From assembly GCA_910575755.1 (NCBI GenBank), contig CAJTFO010000002.1, forward strand, positions 124,001 through 188,000: a stretch of 64,000 nucleotides of DNA. The letters are read 5' to 3'. Source of the stretch: Desulfovibrionaceae bacterium (lineage in GTDB: Bacteria > Desulfobacterota > Desulfovibrionia > Desulfovibrionales > Desulfovibrionaceae). Position numbers and translations under genes: made by a program. Shown one piece after another: positions 8,511 through 16,901 of this stretch; the stretch's first letter is position 1, and every line of letters starts with the position of its first letter. The notes below the pieces were generated by a model that saw only the letters and a program-made list of their open reading frames with translations, made no database searches and was not told where the DNA came from.

Positions 8511-9926
8511 TCAGGCCGGGCTCGTGCCCTCCTCGGCGTCGATCAGGCGCAGCAGTTCGCCGGTCTTGTCCTCCAGCAGGGCGGCATTGGCGCGGCTTTC
8601 CACATTCAGGCGCAGCAGGGGTTCGGTGTTGGACATGCGCAGATTAAAGCGCCAGTCGGCAAATTCCAGATTCAGGCCGTCCAGATGATCTTCGTGCCGG
8701 GCCGCGCCCGCGTAGCGGTCGCGCAGCTTTCGCATCAGGCCGGGCGCGTCGGCCACGCGGCGGTTGATTTCGCCGCTGCACGGATAGGCGGCCATGCGCG
8801 CGCTCACCAGCTCGGCCAGGGGCGCGCCCGTGCGTCCAAGCAACGCGGTGATGAGCAGCCAGGGCAGCATGCCCGAATCGCAGTAGGCGAAATCACGGAA
8901 GTAGTGGTGGGCGCTCATCTCGCCGCCGTAAACGGCGTCCTCGGCGCGCATCCTTTCCTTCATGAAGGCGTGCCCGGTCTTGCCCATGACCGGCGTGCCC
9001 CCGGCGGCCAGAACCATTTCGCGCGTGTTCCAGTAGACCCGCGTGTCATGGATGATCTTGCCGCCGGGGAAGCGGCGCAGCAACTCCCCGGCCAGCAGGC
9101 CGATCAGGTAATAGCCCTCGATGAAACGGCCTTCGCTGTCGTAAAAGAAACAGCGGTCAAAATCCCCGTCCCAGGCGATGCCCAGATCCGCCCCGGCCTG
9201 ACGCACGGCCTGGGCCGTGGCCTGGCGTTTCTCCGGCAACAGGGGATTGGGCACGCCGTTGGGAAAATGCCCGTCCGGCTCCATCTGGCGGCAGACAAAT
9301 TCAAAGGGCAGAGCCGGGGCCAGTTCACGCAGCGCCAGCCCGGCGCAGCCATTGCCCGCGTCAGCCACGATTTTCAGGGGGCGGCCCGTGGCGGACCGGA
9401 CTCCCGCGGCCCGCATGCCGCTGTAGTCCAGCAGCCAGTTCAGATAGTCGGGTCTGAAGCAGGCCCGGCGCACGCCCTCCGGCGCGCTGGTGGGGGCCGC
9501 GCCCCGCGCGGGGTTTTCGTCAAGCAGGCGGGCCACGCAATCCCTGAGTTCATGCAGGCCGGAATCGCCGCTCACCGGCACGGCCCCGGCGCGAACCAGC
9601 TTGAAGCCGTTTTCGTCCGCCGGATTGTGACTGCCGGTGATCATGATGCCGGCGTCAAAGGGCCGATGGGCGGCGGCGTAGTAGATTTCTTCCGTGCCGC
9701 AGAGGCCCAGATCCGTGACCCGCGCGCCGGCGGCCAGCAGGCCTCCGGCCAGGGCGTCGCGCAAGGAAGGCCCGCTCAGTCGCGCGTCGCGTCCCACGAC
9801 CACGTTGCGCGCGCCCAGAACTTCAGCCACGGCCCGGCCCAGGGCGCGGGCCAGATCAGGATTGAGAGCGGCGGGCACGCGGCCCCGGATGTCGTAGGCT
9901 TTGAAACAGGAAAGATCGTGAGTCAT
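8511..9926 (-). CDS. Phosphomannomutase/phosphoglucomutase
   Basis: A 471-residue alpha-D-phosphohexomutase (PMM/PGM, AlgC-like) interconverting hexose 6- and 1-phosphates for nucleotide-sugar and LPS synthesis. The N-terminal FKAYDIRG is the family hallmark. The active-site phosphoserine loop is MITGSHNPADENGFKL, the metal-binding loop WDGDFDRC, the sugar-binding loop GEMSAHHYF, and the C-terminal phosphate-binding loop SNTEPLLRLNVES. I chose the ATG at 9926 because a GAGGA precedes it and family proteins begin just before FKAYDIRG; a frame extension to 9986 adds 20 unconserved residues. Mannose versus glucose preference cannot be told from sequence. Confidence 0.92.
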   Translation of the reverse strand: MTHDLSCFKAYDIRGRVPAALNPDLARALGRAVAEVLGARNVVVGRDARLSGPSLRDALAGGLLAAGARVTDLGLCGTEEIYYAAAHRPFDAGIMITGSHNPADENGFKLVRAGAVPVSGDSGLHELRDCVARLLDENPARGAAPTSAPEGVRRACFRPDYLNWLLDYSGMRAAGVRSATGRPLKIVADAGNGCAGLALRELAPALPFEFVCRQMEPDGHFPNGVPNPLLPEKRQATAQAVRQAGADLGIAWDGDFDRCFFYDSEGRFIEGYYLIGLLAGELLRRFPGGKIIHDTRVYWNTREMVLAAGGTPVMGKTGHAFMKERMRAEDAVYGGEMSAHHYFRDFAYCDSGMLPWLLITALLGRTGAPLAELVSARMAAYPCSGEINRRVADAPGLMRKLRDRYAGAARHEDHLDGLNLEFADWRFNLRMSNTEPLLRLNVESRANAALLEDKTGELLRLIDAEEGTSPA

Positions 9927-10010
9927 GGCGTCCTCGCAGGCAAAATGGCGGTCTTTTTTGCGGGCTATGAATCCTCGGCTGGTCATGCGTTGAGGGAGAC
10001 GGCAAGCCCT

Positions 10011-11906
10011 TCAGCGTAACTTGTCCAGCTTTTCTTTCAACAGCGCCGCCCTGGCCGGACCGATGCCGGGCAGGGCGCGAAGTTTTTCCACACCGGCCGC
10101 GCGCATGGCCTCCACACTGCCGAAGGCTTCCCAGAGCAGCCGCGCCGTGGCCGGGCCGATGCCCGGCAGGCGCATGAGCTCGCCGGAAAGCGCGGCCCCC
10201 TGCCGCGCCCTGCGGTGGCGGCCAATGGCAAAACGGTGGGTGGCGTCGCGCACATTCTGCAGAAAGAGCAGTTCCGGCCCACCCTCGCGCAAGGGCAGGG
10301 GATTGGCCCGGCCCGGCACAAAAATCCTGTCCGCCACATTGCCCGCCCGGCGGTCGGCCTGGCCGCGCTCGTCACGGGCCTTGGCAATGGCCGCCAGGCT
10401 GAACAGGCCGCTTTGCCCCGCGTCGGCCAGGGCGCGTTCCACAACGGCCAACTGTCCCCGTCCTCCGTCGATCAGCAGCAGGTCGGGCCAGGGCGGGCCG
10501 CTTTCCAGCCGCCGCGCCACCCAGGCGTGCAGGGTGGCGTAATCGTCGCCGCTGTCCGGCATGGCGTAGGCGCGGTAGTCGGGGCGGCTGGGCTGGCCGT
10601 CCGCAAAGACCACCAGCCCCACCCTGGTCTGGCGGCCTCCTGTATGGGAAACGTCCACGCATTCAATGCGTTGCGGCGGCGCGGCCAGATGCAGGGCTTT
10701 TGCCAGCCGCTCCAGAATGGGCTGTTCGTCCTGATTCTGACGGCGGCGGGCTTCTTCGCGGGCATTGGACTGGGCCAGGTCCACAAGCTGATTATCCGCC
10801 GCGTTCCGCGGGGCCACAATACGCACCGGCCCGCCCCGGCGGTCCGCCAGAGCCTGTTCCAGCAGGGCCTTGCCGCCTGATGCGCTTTCGGGGGCGACCC
10901 CTCCATCCGGCGCGGGAGGCCCGGCTGTTTCCGTGCCGTCCTCTTCCCATTCCGCATCCGCCGGCAGCCAGGGCAGCAGCACCCGCGGCGGCGGCGCGGC
11001 CTGGGCGTAGTACTGGCTTACAAAAGAACTCAGGAGTTCCGGGGCGTCCTCAAAGGTCAGACCCGGCCAGTAAAAGGCCCGGCCATCGGTCACAGCCCCG
11101 CCGCGCACAAAAACAATGCCCAGGGCCAGGCCCTTGTCCGCCGGAAACAGGCCCACCGCGTCCATGTCGCCGCCGCCGGGCAGAACGGCGGCCTGTCGCT
11201 CCACGGTGCGCTCCACGGCGCGAATCTGATCCCGCAGCAACGCCGCCTTCTCAAATTCCAGCTCTTCGGCGGCCCGTTCCATTGCCTCGCGCAGGCCACG
11301 CAGCAGGGGGCCGGAGCGACCCTGCAACAACTCGCAGACCTTGTGTACCGCCTCATGATAGGCCGTGGGCGTGATCAGCTCCATGCAGGGGGCGGGACAC
11401 TGGCCCATGTGGTGGTACAGGCAGGGGCGCACGCGGTTTTTCATGGCCCGGTCCGAGCAGCGGCGCAGGGCAAAGGCGCGGTGGATCAGCTTCCAGGTTT
11501 CCCGCGCGTCAAGCGCCGAAGTGAACGGCCCGAAATAGCGCGCGCCGTCGCGTCGTGCCCGGCGCACGATTTCCAGACGCGGGAAAGGATGCTTGAGGTT
11601 GAGCCGGAAGAGAACGTACTGCTTGTCGTCGCGCAGCACGATATTATAGTGCGGCCGATGCTTCTTGATCAGGCTCGCTTCCAGCAGCAGGGCCTCTTTT
11701 TCCGTGGTGGTGGTCAGATAGTCCAGGCTGACAGCATGGGCCAGCATGGCCCTGGTCTTGGCGGGCAGGCCGTCAGGCCGGAAGTAGGAGAGCACGCGCC
11801 GCCGCAGAATGCGGGCCTTGCCCACATAGATGATGCGGCCCCGGCTGTCCTTGTACAGATATACGCCGGGCGTGAGCGGTATGGTGGCGGGGTCGGGTTT
11901 TTGCAC
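10011..11906 (-). CDS. uvrC: Excinuclease ABC subunit C
   Basis: UvrC, the dual-incision nuclease of nucleotide excision repair (631 residues). The N-terminal GIY-YIG domain is clear (PGVYLYKDSRGRIIYVGKA), cutting 3' of the lesion. A UVR motif for UvrB contact lies mid-protein (ELEFEKAALLRDQIRAVE). The RNase H-like endonuclease domain has IECVDVSHTGG and LLIDGGRGQL, and the C-terminus carries two helix-hairpin-helix motifs (LPGIGPATARLLW and LPGIGPARAALL). The GTG at 11906 leaves the usual ~13 residues before PGVY. The open frame runs on to a TTG at 11999 but that reaches into a terminator. A strong promoter ends about 6 nt before this GTG, implying a leaderless mRNA. An Ala/Pro/Gly-rich insertion sits around residues 340-370. 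Confidence 0.95.
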   Translation of the reverse strand: MQKPDPATIPLTPGVYLYKDSRGRIIYVGKARILRRRVLSYFRPDGLPAKTRAMLAHAVSLDYLTTTTEKEALLLEASLIKKHRPHYNIVLRDDKQYVLFRLNLKHPFPRLEIVRRARRDGARYFGPFTSALDARETWKLIHRAFALRRCSDRAMKNRVRPCLYHHMGQCPAPCMELITPTAYHEAVHKVCELLQGRSGPLLRGLREAMERAAEELEFEKAALLRDQIRAVERTVERQAAVLPGGGDMDAVGLFPADKGLALGIVFVRGGAVTDGRAFYWPGLTFEDAPELLSSFVSQYYAQAAPPPRVLLPWLPADAEWEEDGTETAGPPAPDGGVAPESASGGKALLEQALADRRGGPVRIVAPRNAADNQLVDLAQSNAREEARRRQNQDEQPILERLAKALHLAAPPQRIECVDVSHTGGRQTRVGLVVFADGQPSRPDYRAYAMPDSGDDYATLHAWVARRLESGPPWPDLLLIDGGRGQLAVVERALADAGQSGLFSLAAIAKARDERGQADRRAGNVADRIFVPGRANPLPLREGGPELLFLQNVRDATHRFAIGRHRRARQGAALSGELMRLPGIGPATARLLWEAFGSVEAMRAAGVEKLRALPGIGPARAALLKEKLDKLR

Positions 11907-11912
11907 ATCCTG

Positions 11913-11941
11913 TTTATACCCAAGGGGCGCGGACCTGCCAA
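11913..11941 (-). promoter_or_regulatory. Sigma-70 promoter of uvrC
   Basis: On the minus strand: TTGGCA (11941-11936), exactly 17 nt, then TATAAA (11918-11913). The match to consensus is very good. The predicted transcription start is about 11906-11907, coinciding with the GTG start codon of uvrC. Confidence 0.6.
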
Positions 11942-11997
11942 GCCCCGGCGCCACTGAAGGGCTGGCCCCGCCTGGCGTTTTTTCCGACGCCGGCCGC

Positions 11998-12024
11998 AAA
12001 AAAGGGAGCCTTGCGGCTCCCTTT
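11998..12024 (-). terminator. Rho-independent terminator after porin remnant
   Basis: A perfect 10-bp stem (12001-12010 with 12015-12024) with a 4-nt loop. On the minus strand the 3' arm runs directly into six T residues. It terminates minus-strand transcription coming from the porin fragment and isolates uvrC, which has its own promoter just below. Confidence 0.85.
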
Positions 12025-12048
12025 GCAGAAACCTGAATGAAGACGGGA

Positions 12049-12360
12049 TTAGAAGGAGTACACGAAGCTCAGGTTGACGTTCCAGGGGTCGCGCACTTCG
12101 TCGTCCTTGCCGTTCATCTTGCTGTGACCCCAGACGGACTTGGACTGATCCATCCAGGTGGCCAGGTAGGCGGCGTCCAGATACACGATGAAGTTTTCGT
12201 ACATCTTGTATTCGTTGCTCAGGCCGATTTCCAGGGCGCTGTCATTGGTGGTCATGTACAGGGGGTTCATGCCCAGGGCGCCCGCGTTGGGACCATAGAT
12301 ACCCTCAAAGGCTTGGTAATCGCCTCGACCCACGGAATTGAGGTAGCGTTTGGCCATTCT
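12049..12360 (-). pseudogene. C-terminal remnant of an outer-membrane porin
   Basis: About 100 codons resembling the C-terminal end of Desulfovibrio-type homotrimeric porins. There are amphipathic alternating strands (ALEIGLSNEYKMYENFIVYL, DAAYLATWMDQ), a YMTT segment and a final strand NLSFVYSF ending in Phe, the outer-membrane sorting signature. There is no signal peptide and no N-terminal barrel. Upstream the sequence runs within 27 nt into the stop of the hydrogenase-related small subunit gene. The original terminator survives just downstream. I infer that the 5' part of a ~450-residue porin gene was deleted. An internal ATG at 12357 could in principle start a 102-residue product, but it would not be exported. 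Confidence 0.75.
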
Positions 12361-12386
12361 ACCAACAGCCGCGCGCAGGGAGCGGA

Positions 12387-13208
12387 TCAGTTCTTGCGGC
12401 GCAGGGAAAGCAGACCGTCCAGAATGCTCCAGGGATTGGGCGGACAGCCGGGCACAAAGAGATCCACATGCAAGTCGTCTGTTCCCTGCGTTCCTTTCAG
12501 GCCGTCCATGCCGTTGCGACATTGCGGGCTGTCCCGGAACAGGCCGCCGGAAATGGCGCAGGCTCCCACAACCGCCAGCAGGCGCGGTTTGGGCGTGGCG
12601 GCCCAGGTGTCCAGCAGGGCCCGGCGCATGTTTTCGCTGACCGGCCCGGTGAGCAGCAGGCCGTCGGCATGGCGCGGCGACGCAACGAATTCGATGCCGA
12701 AGCGGCCCAGATCATAGGCCAGTGTGCCCAGCACATTGCAATCCGCTTCGCAGGCGCCGCAGCCCCCGGCGCTGACCTGGCGCAATTTGAGGGAACGGCG
12801 GAACAGGCTGTAGTCCCGCGGGGGGAACGGCGGCTCATAGGCAGGGGCCGGAGCGTCGGCTTGCGGATCAGGGGCGGCTGAAACGAGCAGGTCCTCGCGC
12901 CGGAAAACCGCCATGCGGTGTTCGCCGCTGAAACGGAAGGCCCCCTTGGGGCAAGCGGCGCGGCAGGCCCCGCAAAAAATGCAGCGGCCCATGTCCAGAA
13001 CCGGCGTGCGCGCCCGCCCGTCGGGCCCGGCGGGGTCTGGCAGCAGCGCGCCCGTGGGACAGGCCTCGAAACAGGCCCGGCAGTCGCCGCATTCCACGTT
13101 CGCGAGCGTGGGACGCCCCAGATAGCGCGGCGAAAGCGCGGGCTTCTGCCGGGGGTAGTCCAGGGTACGGTATTTCTGGTGCAGGCGTTCCTTGATGATG
13201 CGCAACAT
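12387..13208 (-). CDS. Ferredoxin-NuoB-like small subunit fusion of Ehr-like complex
   Basis: A 273-residue fusion of a two-[4Fe-4S] ferredoxin (HycF/HyfH/NuoI-like) and a NuoB/HycG-like small subunit. The ferredoxin clusters are CGDCRACFEACP and CIFCGACRAACP (residues ~37-95). The C-terminal half has the NuoB-type N2 cluster ligands: CGACE, VGACAISGG and VPGCPPNP. In the complex this arm would pass electrons to the cluster next to the large subunit. The second ATG (13208) is favoured because GAGG lies 7 nt upstream; an ATG two codons earlier is possible. It is the last gene of the complex and follows the large subunit within 10 nt. Confidence 0.88.
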   Translation of the reverse strand: MLRIIKERLHQKYRTLDYPRQKPALSPRYLGRPTLANVECGDCRACFEACPTGALLPDPAGPDGRARTPVLDMGRCIFCGACRAACPKGAFRFSGEHRMAVFRREDLLVSAAPDPQADAPAPAYEPPFPPRDYSLFRRSLKLRQVSAGGCGACEADCNVLGTLAYDLGRFGIEFVASPRHADGLLLTGPVSENMRRALLDTWAATPKPRLLAVVGACAISGGLFRDSPQCRNGMDGLKGTQGTDDLHVDLFVPGCPPNPWSILDGLLSLRRKN

Positions 13209-13217
13209 GGGCATGCC

Positions 13218-14744
13218 TCACAAATCGTGGCCGCAGTATGAAAGATTGAAGCTCTTGTTGCAGAGGGGAAAGTCCGAAATCTGGCCGTTGCGCATGGCCA
13301 GAGCCAGACCGGGCCAGTTGTGGAAGGACGGGTCCACGATTTTGCAGGCCAGCAGCTCCCCTTCAGCGTCAGTGACGGCCAGATGACAGATTTCGCCGCG
13401 CCAGCCCTCCACCTGGGCCACAGCCAGTTTGCGGGCGGGAAGGCGGGAGGGAGGCGCGGGCGGCGTTGCGGCGGTTCGCGCCCCCGTGCGGGCGGCCAGA
13501 CGGCTCAGATCCGCCTCCACCAGCGCCAGGGAATCGTCCATTTCACGGCTGCGCACCAGGGCGCGGGCCAGCACGTCGCCGCTTTGTTCCAGACAGGGCT
13601 CAGTGCCGGGCAGATCCGACACAGGCGCGTGAAAGCGGGCGTCCAGAGGCAGGCCGCAGGCCCGCGCGGCCACGCCCACCAGGCCCAGGGCGCGGGCGTC
13701 CGCCCTGTTCAGAGCGCCGGTTCCGTTCAGGCGGTCGCGCACGCTGGCCGCATCCAGCATGATGTCCACGGCCCCGCGCGCGTCTCTTCCGGCGGCGCGC
13801 AGCCGCGTCGTCAGATCTTCGCACTCTTCCGGGCACAGGTCATGGGCCGTGCCGCCGTAACGCAGCAGGCCGCGTCCGAAGCGGTTGCCGCAGACACTGG
13901 CGGTCATGTTCAGAAAGTCGCCACGGATGCGGCCGTTCCACGAAGAAGTGGGCAGAAAGCCCGTATCCCCGGCAATGGCGCCCAGATCGCCGCAGTGATT
14001 GGCCAGGCGCTCCAGTTCCAGTCCCACACGGCGCAGAAGCCAGGCACGTTCGGGTACGTCCTGGCCGGTCAGGCGTTCCCACAGCACGCAATGGGCTGTG
14101 GCGTGAGCCACGCTGGAATCCCCGGCGGCGCATTCCAGAAGCAGCAGACGGCGGGCGGTTGTCTGCGCCGGCCCATACGCGGAAGCGGCGGCGAGCATGG
14201 CTTCCAGACCGCGGTGCTGGTAGCCCAGAGCGATTTCCAGATGCAGCACGTTTTCGCCGTAACACTGGAAGCGGAAATGCCCTGGCTCGATAATGCCGGC
14301 ATGCACCGGCCCCACGGCCACCTCATGCACTTCGTCGCCGTCCGCCCGGTAAAAGGGATATGCCGCGCTTTCCCCGTCTCCTTCCGCGTCGGGCGCGCGC
14401 CGCACGGGCTTGAGCCAGGGATGGCCCACAGGTTCCAGGCCCCATTGTTCATACATTTCACGCTCAAAATAATGTGCCTGGGGGCAGTCCGGCGTGAGGG
14501 AGGGAAACTGTTCCAGCGGGGGCGTGCGCAGGGCCGCCAGCGTGCGCGTGGCGTCATGCGCCAGAACGCAGCACAGTCCCGCGGGCGCGCCGGGACGCGC
14601 CGTTTCGGGCAGGCCGAAAAAGGCCAGCATGCGCCAGCCGCCGTCCACGGCCCGGATGACGCGCCTGCGCAGTTCCGCCGCGTCCAGAAGGGGCAGACTG
14701 TCCATGTCCGCGGGCTGCCGGTAGTCAAAAGAAAACATGTCCAT
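13218..14744 (-). CDS. NuoC/NuoD-like large subunit without NiFe ligands
   Basis: A 508-residue fused NuoC-NuoD (HycE/HyfG-like) subunit. The N-terminal ~120 residues are NuoC-like (YFEREMYEQWGLEPVGHPWL). The C-terminal domain is the hydrogenase large-subunit/49-kDa fold. The first NiFe motif, normally CGxC before xxAH, reads AGDSSVAHATAH (AGDS, residues 207-210). The second, normally DPCxxC, reads DPSFHNWPG (from residue 471). Both cysteine pairs are therefore absent and no NiFe site can form, as in complex I and in energy-converting hydrogenase-related (Ehr) complexes. Start: ATG 14744, with TAGGA just upstream, 5 nt after the preceding stop. No hyp maturation genes are nearby. Confidence 0.9.
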   Translation of the reverse strand: MDMFSFDYRQPADMDSLPLLDAAELRRRVIRAVDGGWRMLAFFGLPETARPGAPAGLCCVLAHDATRTLAALRTPPLEQFPSLTPDCPQAHYFEREMYEQWGLEPVGHPWLKPVRRAPDAEGDGESAAYPFYRADGDEVHEVAVGPVHAGIIEPGHFRFQCYGENVLHLEIALGYQHRGLEAMLAAASAYGPAQTTARRLLLLECAAGDSSVAHATAHCVLWERLTGQDVPERAWLLRRVGLELERLANHCGDLGAIAGDTGFLPTSSWNGRIRGDFLNMTASVCGNRFGRGLLRYGGTAHDLCPEECEDLTTRLRAAGRDARGAVDIMLDAASVRDRLNGTGALNRADARALGLVGVAARACGLPLDARFHAPVSDLPGTEPCLEQSGDVLARALVRSREMDDSLALVEADLSRLAARTGARTAATPPAPPSRLPARKLAVAQVEGWRGEICHLAVTDAEGELLACKIVDPSFHNWPGLALAMRNGQISDFPLCNKSFNLSYCGHDL

Positions 14745-14749
14745 GTTTC

Positions 14750-16255
14750 CTACCCCCCGATGAGCGCAGCGCCGCGCTGCAGAAAATGCCACAGCCAGTC
14801 AGGCACACAGAGGCCCAGGGTCAGCACGGCCAGACCCAGAACCAGGGGCGGCAGCACGTTCAGCAGGGCTTCACGCTGGTTCTGCGGCATGTCCGCGGGC
14901 CGGTTGCCCTGCACCATGCGCAGCACCGCCACGGACATGCCGACGAAAATTATGGCCAGAGTCGTCAGGTACACCACGGCCACGCCATAGGAGCCGCCCG
15001 CCAGCATGCCCTTGAGGATCAGAAATTCGCTGACGAAGACACCGAAGGGCGGCGAACCGGCTATGGCCAGAAAGCCCGCCGTCCAGAGCGCGCCGGTGAC
15101 GGGCATGATCCAGCGCAGGCCGCGCACGTCATAGCTGGAAAAAGTATGGTAACGGGCCAGAATGTTGCCCGCCAGCAGAAAGAGCATGCACTTGGTCAGG
15201 GAATGGCAGACGGCGTGCAGCAGAGCGCCCTGGGCCGCCAGCCCGCCCAAGCCCGTGCCCAGGGCCAGAATGCCCATGTGCTCCACGCTGGAATAGGCCA
15301 GCAGGCGTTTGTAATGTCCCTGCCCCACAATGAAAATGGCGGCGGTGATCAGGGAGAGCAGGCCGAAAAAGACCAGCAGGCCGCCGCTGAAGCCGCCCAG
15401 ACCCGCCGCCAGTGTGATCTGATGCCCGCGCAGTATGCCCAGCAGGGCGCAGTTGAGCAGCGCGCCGGACAGCAGGGCCGACACCAGGGAGGGGGCCTGG
15501 CTGTGGGCGTCTGGCAGCCAGTTGTGCAGCGGGGCCAGGCCCATTTTGGTGCCGTAGCCCACCAGCAGAAAGATGAACGCCGCCTTGAGCCAGGGTTGAG
15601 CGGCCGTATGCGCGTGCTGGATGAACCAGCCCATCTGGTTCATGTCTCCGGCGGGCATTTCGCTTCCTCCGCCGCCGGCGGGCGCGTAAAAGGCGACGGA
15701 AAGCAGAATGTTGCCCAGCAGCGCCAGAGCGATGCCCACGGAACAGATGATCAGGTATTTCCAGGTGGCTTCCAGAGAACGCTGGTGACGGTGAAAATAG
15801 ATCAGCGGCGCGCTGGACAGCGTGGTGGCTTCAATGCCCACCCAGAGCGCCCCCAGATGCGGCGTGGTGGTCACAAGGCTCATGGCCGCGAGAAAAAAGC
15901 AGAGACAGGCCGTGAAGCGGCGCTCGGGCGCGTTGGTGAAGGAACGGCCGTCCTGAATGCAGGTGCGTTCCTCAATGCTTTCTTCCTCGCGCAGATAGGC
16001 CAGGGCGTAGATTGAGGCCGCCAGAAAGAGCAGGCTGGCCAGCGTCAGAAAGAGCGCGCCCAGCGGATCGGGAGCCAGCAGGCCGCCCAGGGCCGTGGGT
16101 GTTTCCCCATGAGCCACGCGCGCGGCTGTCAGCAGGGAAAGGGCGGCGTGGGCCAGGCCCGTGAGGGGCAGAAGGCCCCGGCACAGGGCGGCGTTGCCCA
16201 CGGCCAGCATGAGCAGACCCGCGCAGAGCGGGAGAAAAAGCAGGGCTTCCAGCAT
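14750..16255 (-). CDS. HyfF/NuoN-like proton-translocating membrane subunit
   Basis: A 501-residue polytopic antiporter-like subunit (NuoL/M/N, MrpD, HyfF group). Helices run throughout. Hallmarks are GIEATTLSSAPLIYFHRHQR, KAAFIFLLVGYGTKMGLAP with the conserved Lys, LHNWLPDAHSQAPSLVSALL, and AYSSVEHMGILALG. These carry the Lys/His/Glu residues of the proton channel. It lies between the HyfE-like and large-subunit genes with 5-6 nt gaps, so one transcript is near certain. Its likely role is ion pumping coupled to electron transfer in the arm subunits. Confidence 0.88.
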   Translation of the reverse strand: MLEALLFLPLCAGLLMLAVGNAALCRGLLPLTGLAHAALSLLTAARVAHGETPTALGGLLAPDPLGALFLTLASLLFLAASIYALAYLREEESIEERTCIQDGRSFTNAPERRFTACLCFFLAAMSLVTTTPHLGALWVGIEATTLSSAPLIYFHRHQRSLEATWKYLIICSVGIALALLGNILLSVAFYAPAGGGGSEMPAGDMNQMGWFIQHAHTAAQPWLKAAFIFLLVGYGTKMGLAPLHNWLPDAHSQAPSLVSALLSGALLNCALLGILRGHQITLAAGLGGFSGGLLVFFGLLSLITAAIFIVGQGHYKRLLAYSSVEHMGILALGTGLGGLAAQGALLHAVCHSLTKCMLFLLAGNILARYHTFSSYDVRGLRWIMPVTGALWTAGFLAIAGSPPFGVFVSEFLILKGMLAGGSYGVAVVYLTTLAIIFVGMSVAVLRMVQGNRPADMPQNQREALLNVLPPLVLGLAVLTLGLCVPDWLWHFLQRGAALIGG

Positions 16256-16261
16256 GCGCGT

Positions 16262-16885
16262 CTAGTCCCTGAGGCTGCGAAAGCGCCCCACGTCAATGGA
16301 TTCAAAGGTTTCGCCAATGTGGTGGATGGCAATGCCCATGACAAAGACCGCCACAAAAACGTCCAGCAACAGAGCCAGTTCAAACCAGACCGCGCCGGCG
16401 GTCATCAGCGGCACGCCCAGCAGAAAAATGCCGTTTTCCGCCACCAGATAGCCGATGACCTGGGAGAGGGCCGTGGTGCGTCCCACCACCAGAATCAGCC
16501 CGCAGAACAGGGTGGTCAGGGCTGTGGGCAGCAGAAGCGGCGGAAAAAGGTCCGGCAGGATGAGCAGTCGGGCCTCCAGCCAGAGGGAGAACACCAGCCC
16601 GGCCATGCCCGCCAGAATGCCCAGCCCCCGGTGCAGCCGGGGTTTGAGACTTGTGGCGGCGTGCAGGCCCTTTCGAGTGCGCATGAGCAGGCCGGGAAGC
16701 AGCAGACCCTTGATCAGCAGCACGGCCCCGGCCAGCAGGGCGTGATCCAGGCAAAGCAGCAGCGCCGTCAGCAATATGCCCTGAAAGGCCGTGAGCCGGA
16801 TAAGTCCACGCAGGCGCGACATGCCCAGCAACACAAGATTGTTGAGCAGAAGCAGAAAAAGAATGGTGGGCAGAAGTGTCGTCAT
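16262..16885 (-). CDS. HyfE-like membrane subunit
   Basis: A 207-residue hydrophobic protein similar in length and pattern to HyfE (216 residues), whose C-terminal part is NuoK-like. About six or seven transmembrane segments are visible, with few charged residues until GRTTALSQVIGYLVAENGIF, where the membrane-embedded Glu of NuoK-type subunits sits. The tail HHIGETFESIDVGRFRSLRD is cytoplasmic. It starts 16 nt after the HyfC-like gene stop and ends 6 nt before the HyfF-like gene. Confidence 0.82.
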   Translation of the reverse strand: MTTLLPTILFLLLLNNLVLLGMSRLRGLIRLTAFQGILLTALLLCLDHALLAGAVLLIKGLLLPGLLMRTRKGLHAATSLKPRLHRGLGILAGMAGLVFSLWLEARLLILPDLFPPLLLPTALTTLFCGLILVVGRTTALSQVIGYLVAENGIFLLGVPLMTAGAVWFELALLLDVFVAVFVMGIAIHHIGETFESIDVGRFRSLRD

Positions 16886-16901
16886 TGTCCTTTCCGCCTG
16901 T

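Noticed and set aside
8466..10019. Long plus-strand open frame opposite the phosphohexomutase
   Set aside because: No recognisable domains; the minus-strand gene has all four active-site loops.
11907..11999. Starting uvrC at the TTG at 11999
   Set aside because: That extension runs through the uvrC promoter and into the terminator of the porin remnant, and encodes unconserved sequence.
13218..14744. Calling the large subunit an active NiFe hydrogenase (HycE/HyfG)
   Set aside because: Both pairs of NiFe cysteine ligands are missing, so an H2-converting role is not supported.
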